From Phycisphaerales bacterium (GTDB taxonomy: Bacteria > Planctomycetota > Phycisphaerae > Phycisphaerales > SM1A02), in contig JAKVBR010000063.1 of the NCBI GenBank assembly GCA_022447165.1, forward strand, positions 1-8,867: a stretch of 8,867 bases of DNA. The letters run 5' to 3'. A program made the translations under genes and the position numbers. Below, one piece after another: positions 4,862 through 8,867 of this stretch; within the stretch, counting starts at the first letter, position 1; each line of letters opens with the position of its first letter. The notes below the pieces were generated by a model. That model was not told the DNA's origin and ran no database searches. It saw only the letters and a list, made by a program, of their open reading frames with translations.

Positions 4862-5532
4862 TGATCTAACTCCGGTCTGTACCTGTCAGGATTTTTCGGT
4901 TCTTCATGCAAGTAAAAGAGCCAAGATGTTTCCTTGATGAACTCTGACAACAGACCTCGCTCAATGTCTGCTTTAGATGCCTCTTCGTGCGTCAGCACAC
5001 TCGGTCGCCGTGGAAACATAGAATTGATTTCAAATGTCTGATCAAAACCATCTTGTTCAAAACTATTTTTTTCAATCACTCCGATGAGTGCATCGATGCG
5101 ACCTTCCCACAACCATTGGTTGCCTGGAGGTGTCAATCGATAATTCTGAATTTGAATGTAGACAACTCTGTCGACCTTCAAAGCATTCACAATCTCGCTT
5201 GATGACATCGCTGTCCACTGCGATGTTGTGTATTGCCAGTGAGCAACATCAGTTGGGTTAAGGACTCTTACGTTTTGAACGTTTGTGGCAATTCGACCAG
5301 CAATGGCTTCAGCAATGATGTTCGCCATACCAGGATGTTCATAATGCATGACCAAATCTGCCTCAATCACCACAGCGACTGTGTGACCACTTAAGTCATA
5401 CTCCGCTGGTTTTTCAATAAGCATTTGATCTTCATGCGCTTGCGCCATCGCACCACCGAATCCGATGATGTTACAACTTGCAAGCGTCAAGAAAGAGAGC
5501 AAGAAAAGGGTTGTCAGAAAAAGTCGAATCAT
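4858..5532 (-). CDS. Lipoprotein A of a tandem paralogous pair
   Basis: This 224-residue protein has a signal peptide ending in lipobox L17-A-S-C20 followed by Asn21, as in its neighbour. Shared landmarks with lipoprotein B: 'MIRL' start, 'VAVVIEA' strand (52-58), a conserved His-Pro (66-67), 'VLNPTDV' (90-96), 'SSEIVNALKVDRVVYIQIQNYRL' region (111-133) and a C-terminal 'FYLHE' (206-210). Between about 135 and 180 it differs: a Trp-rich 'NQWLWEGRID' and an acidic stretch before 'MFPRRPSVL'. Start: ATG at 5532 overlaps the last base of the DUF2752 stop (TAATG) and has GGAG seven nt upstream (5540-5543). The paired overlaps imply co-translation and perhaps a hetero-complex at the outer membrane; that is inference. 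No enzymatic motif is visible. Confidence 0.87.
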   Translation of the reverse strand: MIRLFLTTLFLLSFLTLASCNIIGFGGAMAQAHEDQMLIEKPAEYDLSGHTVAVVIEADLVMHYEHPGMANIIAEAIAGRIATNVQNVRVLNPTDVAHWQYTTSQWTAMSSSEIVNALKVDRVVYIQIQNYRLTPPGNQWLWEGRIDALIGVIEKNSFEQDGFDQTFEINSMFPRRPSVLTHEEASKADIERGLLSEFIKETSWLFYLHEEPKNPDRYRPELDQ

Positions 5533-5969
5533 TAAAAAACTCCGCGATAAGCAAGGATTTTAAAGCCCCAAGCGAGGAGCGCAAAGATGCAAAGAAGAAT
5601 AATATACTTCCGAGTACAAAAAGGCATCCAAATGAGGGCTAGAGAACGCCCTGTAACTGCCGTAATGATGGCTATAGCGCCCGTAAGGAATGTCCCGATC
5701 GCTAAAACGAGCCCCATCGGTTGAGCAAGAAGGGATTGAAAAAACTGGCCCCTGACCGCATGAGCAAAGGACGTTGTCATGCCGCACGTCGGGCAAGGAA
5801 GGTCTGCTGCAACAATCCAGCCGCATGTTGGCAAACCAAGTTGGTGGTGCGTTCCAACGCCCCGCTGACTTGGCGTAACCCAAGCCGCAGCAAAAAAAAT
5901 AACACAAACCGCAACCGCAATGATTGCTGCATAGATTCGGCTTTCTTGTGTTGCTCTCAATACTTCCAT
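5532..5969 (-). CDS. DUF2752 family membrane protein
   Basis: This 145-residue integral membrane protein has about three hydrophobic segments (residues 12-30, 86-105, 121-141). The DUF2752 signature C59-P-T-C62-G-M-T-T-S-F falls between the first two and is followed by 'QPMGLVLA' (83-90), which resembles the family's A-x-x-x-NPL motif with Gln for Asn. The paired Cys residues could bind metal or form a disulfide; the family's function is not established. I start at ATG 5969 because it precedes a short charged N-terminus and a GGATGAG lies upstream. An in-frame ATG at 6035 would add 22 residues that overlap the divergent dipeptidase start. It is the first gene of a four-gene operon with two lipoproteins and a glycosyltransferase-like protein. 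Its promoter must lie inside the start of the dipeptidase gene. Confidence 0.87.
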   Translation of the reverse strand: MEVLRATQESRIYAAIIAVAVCVIFFAAAWVTPSQRGVGTHHQLGLPTCGWIVAADLPCPTCGMTTSFAHAVRGQFFQSLLAQPMGLVLAIGTFLTGAIAIITAVTGRSLALIWMPFCTRKYIILLCIFALLAWGFKILAYRGVF

Positions 5970-5989
5970 GGTCAACTCATCCACGCAGT

Positions 5990-6979
5990 ATGATATCGCA
6001 AGTGTATTGGATCGATGGACATATTGATTTAGCATCTATTGCAGTTCGTGGAAGAGATATTCTGACTCAAAGTGAGAATGCACAGGAAGCATGCATCACA
6101 ATTCCTAATTTGCTCGACAGTCCCATTCGCACTTTTTTTGGAACGATTTACACAACCTTCACAAATGGTTCGTTTGGATTCGACTCATCGAACGATCGTG
6201 AAGGTGCGCACCGTGCTGGGCTAGAACAACTCGCGGTATATGACAAACTCGTTGAAGACGGACATCTCACAAAACAAATGCATGGACTCACAGTTGATGA
6301 CGATTTGTCGATGCTCCTCGTATTGGAGGGTGCAGACCCCATCCGAAATCCAGATGAAGTCAAGTGGTGGCGTGACCAAGGGCTGAGAGCGGTCGGATTG
6401 ACATGGTCAGACGGAACCAGATATGCCGGAGGCAATCGTTCGCTTGGTCCCATTACAGATGAAGGCAAGGAACTTGTTTCTGCGCTTGATGAAGCGGGCA
6501 TCGTGCATGACGTTTCACACTTAGCAGATGAAGGTGTCGAACAATTGTTTGACATTGCAAAAGGACCCATCATTGCAAGCCACTCCAACAGCCGCTTACT
6601 GCTCAACTCAGATTCCCAGCGGAACTTGAGTGATGACCTTGCCAAAGAACTGTTATCTCGTGGCGGCGTCATCGGGCTGAACTTATGTACGCAGTTTCTC
6701 GCTGAACCATTTGATCGGGAAACACATACTGCTACGATTGAAGATTGCGTGACTCATGTGCTTCACTTTTGCGCACTTGCCGGAAACAACAATCAAGTCG
6801 CACTTGGTTCTGACTTTGATGGTGGTTTTACACCAAAGTATCTACCTATTGGCATCAAACACCCATCAGCACTGGACGCGCTGACAAGCGCACTGAAAAG
6901 CGCTGGTTTTACTGAAGATGAGTTACATTCATTTGCGCATGGCGCTTGGGAGCGAGTTTTTAATTCAGTGGAGTGCTAA
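5990..6979 (+). CDS. Membrane dipeptidase, peptidase family M19 (renal dipeptidase-like)
   Basis: This 329-residue metallo-dipeptidase of the amidohydrolase fold normally uses two zinc ions to split dipeptides, often with relaxed stereochemistry at the C-terminal residue. All expected metal-ligand positions are visible: H11 and D13 in 'DGHIDLAS', E113 in 'LVLEGADPI', H177 in 'VHDVSHL', H198 in 'IASHSNSR' and the Asp of 'LGSDFDGG' (D275). Other family blocks include 'GLRAVGLTW', 'QRNLSDDLAKELLSRGGVIGLNL' in part, and 'RVF' near the end. No signal peptide is seen from this start, so the protein is probably cytoplasmic despite the family name. A longer frame from ATG 5924 would add 22 residues reading across the divergent gene and is rejected. 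Start codons of this gene and the DUF2752 operon are only 20 bp apart. The 3' end overlaps the convergent pseudo-ParA gene by 20 bp. Confidence 0.94.
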   Translation: MISQVYWIDGHIDLASIAVRGRDILTQSENAQEACITIPNLLDSPIRTFFGTIYTTFTNGSFGFDSSNDREGAHRAGLEQLAVYDKLVEDGHLTKQMHGLTVDDDLSMLLVLEGADPIRNPDEVKWWRDQGLRAVGLTWSDGTRYAGGNRSLGPITDEGKELVSALDEAGIVHDVSHLADEGVEQLFDIAKGPIIASHSNSRLLLNSDSQRNLSDDLAKELLSRGGVIGLNLCTQFLAEPFDRETHTATIEDCVTHVLHFCALAGNNNQVALGSDFDGGFTPKYLPIGIKHPSALDALTSALKSAGFTEDELHSFAHGAWERVFNSVEC

Positions 6980-8129
6980 AAGGCACGCAGGTTCCGCCGG
7001 TTTGCACCTCAGTTAAGAGGTGAAGTTTCACACCAGTACCATGGAGTTCAGCAACTGAGACCGCATCATCTGTAAAGAAGTGTTGAATGACTTCGCCACT
7101 TGCACTCATTTCAATACCGCCACATGCCATGCTGATGAGATCGCGATGTTTGTTGACCCATGCCGCAACAATCGTTGTTTCTCTAAATGACTCAGCATGA
7201 GCAAGAACGTGAACATTGCCTTCACTGTCAAGTGCAAGCTCAATATCAGTGTGTTCCGGACATCGGGGTTTTATTGAAAGTAGGCCATCGACATAAGATG
7301 AAAGTGCTGCTTCTGATGCAATGACTTTTTCAACGACTGCGTCTTCAACAAGCACGCCTTGCTCGCTTTCTTCCGCAATGTGCGGAGTTGTCTTTTCTTC
7401 AATCTGCTCAACCGGAAATTCCGGAAGGACTCGAGTTGTTGTTTCTAAGACATCTTCTTGCGTTGAACTTGTACGCAATCGACTGAGCAAATCAATGAGA
7501 TTGCATGACCGAGGAATACTGCATTGAGATTGCACCTTTGATTGTGAACCCATTGCAGGGAGCGGATGCCCTACTTCGACGTGAATGCCAAGTTGATGCT
7601 TTGCTGTTTGGACAATTCTGCTTGAGGCGTCATTTGCTGCGCGTTCTTCCGCGCCGACAATCACGATGCGGATTGGCGGCAAAGCGTCTTGGTCCTTGGA
7701 AGCAGTCACAAAATTTTTGAGTAAGCGATATGCCCCCACAACTGCCGCTTGGTCTGCCCCTGATAAGAGTGTGATGATGTCGGGGTCGCCGTGCAGAAGA
7801 GAAACAGCGTCTCCGTCTGCAGGTGGCTGCACAATCCAGTGCGATACTGGCGAATCGATGTTGCTTAAGATTGTTTCAATCGAATTGCATGCTTCAAGTT
7901 CAACTGGAATGTTCCCAATTGAAGCGAAGTCAATCGTTTCGTCGTGCATGCGAACAAGCATTGCGTTGCCTTCGCCTGCCGCTCTTCCTGCATACGGTAC
8001 TAACCAAAGTCCGCCTTGAACTGGTAAATGCGCTGGAATCAACAACTCAACAGTTGTCTTAATTGCTTCGTCTTCTGCTGTTGTAAATAGAGCAGCAATT
8101 TGAGCGTATTGTTCAGAACTTGGAGACAT
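6960..8129 (-). CDS. Putative degenerate MinD/ParA-like partner of ParA, with a distinct C-terminal domain
   Basis: This 389-residue protein is of no family I can name. Residues ~96-195 follow the order of the C-terminal half of a MinD/FlhG ATPase: 'SHWIVQPPADG', 'DIITLLSGADQAAVVGAYRLLKNF', 'IRIVIVGAEE', then 'AKHQLGIHVEVGHPLPAM'. The N-terminal part ('GGLWLVPYAGRAAGEGN', 39-55) has no GK(S/T), so no P-loop. A low-complexity acidic linker (~223-275) leads to a compact C-terminal domain (~276-376) with 'PEHTDIELALDSEGNVHVLAHA', 'AAWVNKHRDLISMACGG' and 'GVKLHLLTEV'. The start at 8129 has AGAGGA five nt upstream (8135-8140). It overlaps the ParA stop by 17 nt, so the two are co-transcribed and probably act together. 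The MinD resemblance is by eye and needs a structure search; the ORF itself is secure. Confidence 0.85.
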   Translation of the reverse strand: MSPSSEQYAQIAALFTTAEDEAIKTTVELLIPAHLPVQGGLWLVPYAGRAAGEGNAMLVRMHDETIDFASIGNIPVELEACNSIETILSNIDSPVSHWIVQPPADGDAVSLLHGDPDIITLLSGADQAAVVGAYRLLKNFVTASKDQDALPPIRIVIVGAEERAANDASSRIVQTAKHQLGIHVEVGHPLPAMGSQSKVQSQCSIPRSCNLIDLLSRLRTSSTQEDVLETTTRVLPEFPVEQIEEKTTPHIAEESEQGVLVEDAVVEKVIASEAALSSYVDGLLSIKPRCPEHTDIELALDSEGNVHVLAHAESFRETTIVAAWVNKHRDLISMACGGIEMSASGEVIQHFFTDDAVSVAELHGTGVKLHLLTEVQTGGTCVPFSTPLN

Positions 8130-8867
8130 CGATGTCCTCTGAAGGTGTTATTTTTCCGATGACCGCTGAGTCACTACTGTGTTCTTCTGCAATGGTTTGC
8201 TCAGGAAAAGATTCAGGTGGCGCAGGTCTTGCGTTCACACGCCTCGCGAGTTCCGCTGCTCTGTTGGTTGTGGCTTGTTGAATCTCGACAATCGGCTTCT
8301 CAACGTGAATGTCCTCAAGCCACTCAACAAGCGAAGTAAAATCTCGCTCGGCATCACTGTTTGGCGCAAAATCCACGACGGGCTGCCCAAAACTTGCTGC
8401 CTCGCGCAGTGTTTCATGGTCTCGAATAACGCATGGTGCAACTTCAGGAGCAAATGATTCTTGCAATCGTTGCAGAAGCGTCCTTGCAAGCGGCGATGGA
8501 CGGTGAATTGAAGGCAGTATCCGGCATGCAACCGGCTTACCGATGCGAGCAATCAGTGCCTCGATAGTCTTACGCTGACGACGAGCGCCACGAATTGAGA
8601 AGTACCCTGTTTCAACTGGAATGATGGCTTCAGTCGCTGCCCGAAGTGCGTTGTACGTCAGCAAACCAATGTTAGGTGGACAATCGATGATGCATCTGTC
8701 GAAATGGTCGCTCCACAGATTTAGCAAACTCTCAAGCCGTTGGTCACGGTCGGGTAACTGATGGAGCGCGCTACCTGGGGCCTCAAGTGCTGAAAGCATC
8801 ATCGTACTTGGTGCTAGGTGCAAGTTACGAGTCACTTCCCACAGGTAGTCGTCTTTATCCAACCCAT
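8113..8867 (-). CDS. ParA-family ATPase, N-terminus beyond window (partial)
   Basis: About 251 residues are visible, continuing off the right edge. The N-terminal deviant Walker A (KGGxGKT) is not in the window. The visible part fits ParA/Soj: 'GLDKDDYLWEV' at the edge, 'NLHLAPSTMMLSALE', the hydrophobic Walker-B-type strand 'CIIDCPPNIGLLTYNAL', 'AIIPVETGYFSIRGARR', 'HETLREAASFGQPVVDFAPN' and a final helix 'DFTSLVEWL'. ParA ATPases form ATP-dependent dimers on DNA and position chromosomes, plasmids or protein assemblies. A TTG near the edge (8862) is not the real start because the homologous region continues upstream. After the ATPase domain comes an extra tail of about 70 residues, including 'NRAAELARRVNARPAPPES', which ParA proteins usually lack. 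The downstream gene is the overlapping pseudo-ParA. No ParB or parS is visible, so the cargo is unknown. Confidence 0.93.
   Translation of the reverse strand, partial: GLDKDDYLWEVTRNLHLAPSTMMLSALEAPGSALHQLPDRDQRLESLLNLWSDHFDRCIIDCPPNIGLLTYNALRAATEAIIPVETGYFSIRGARRQRKTIEALIARIGKPVACRILPSIHRPSPLARTLLQRLQESFAPEVAPCVIRDHETLREAASFGQPVVDFAPNSDAERDFTSLVEWLEDIHVEKPIVEIQQATTNRAAELARRVNARPAPPESFPEQTIAEEHSSDSAVIGKITPSEDIDVSKF

Noticed and set aside
5924..5989. 22-residue N-terminal extension of the M19 dipeptidase
   Set aside because: It is antisense to the start of the DUF2752 gene, resembles no M19 N-terminus, and the family block DGHxD sits properly after ATG 5990.
5970..6035. 22-residue extension of the DUF2752 protein from ATG 6035
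   Set aside because: It would overlap the dipeptidase start region by antisense, and the extra residues look unlike a DUF2752 N-terminus. Not fully excluded.
6148..6672. 174-codon minus-strand ORF inside the dipeptidase gene
   Set aside because: It is a Ser/Pro-rich shadow of a well-supported M19 coding frame, with no homology that I recognise.
8860..8862. TTG at 8862 as the ParA start
   Set aside because: ParA homology requires an N-terminal deviant Walker A that is not in the window, and the frame stays open to the edge.

Overview
The window looks like chromosomal DNA from a free-living Gram-negative-type bacterium. My best guess is a planctomycete of the Phycisphaerae type. This is an inference from the gene mix: MraZ away from a dcw cluster, a csrA with an extended turn, a DUF2752 protein, many small lipoproteins and a ParA with an unusual partner. 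No rRNA, phylogenetic marker or database search backs it. GC content is moderate (not computed). I see no mobile element, CRISPR array, tRNA or rRNA gene.

Layout from left to right. (1) 1-979, minus: the 5' part of a lipoprotein gene that runs off the left edge. It is divergent from nfu (1055-1300, plus), an Fe-S cluster carrier. The gap between them holds a 17-bp Fur-box-like dyad. (2) csrA (1463-1678, plus) has a recognisable promoter and a leader in which a small hairpin shows the Shine-Dalgarno/GGA motif in its loop. (3) Three back-to-back stem-loops (1683-1786) separate csrA from a convergent minus-strand unit. That unit is mraZ (1961-2428) followed by a 55-codon ORF overlapping its stop as ATGA. 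Upstream of mraZ is a textbook operator of TGGGN boxes on a 10-bp period. (4) A flavin-reductase-like gene (2614-3165, plus) diverges from mraZ.

(5) 5969-3148, minus: a compact four-gene operon with junctions TAATG, ATGA and a 4-nt gap. It encodes a DUF2752 membrane protein, two paralogous lipoproteins and a divergent GT-B glycosyltransferase-like protein. The arrangement suggests one envelope-associated function that I cannot name. (6) An M19 membrane dipeptidase (5990-6979, plus) starts 20 bp from the start of that operon. (7) 8867-6960, minus: a ParA-family ATPase cut by the right edge, overlapped by a 389-residue protein. Part of the latter reads like a MinD/ParA fold that has lost its P-loop.

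The strongest leads are the ParA/pseudo-ParA pair, the paralogous-lipoprotein operon, the small ORF coupled to mraZ, and the regulatory sites at mraZ, csrA and nfu.
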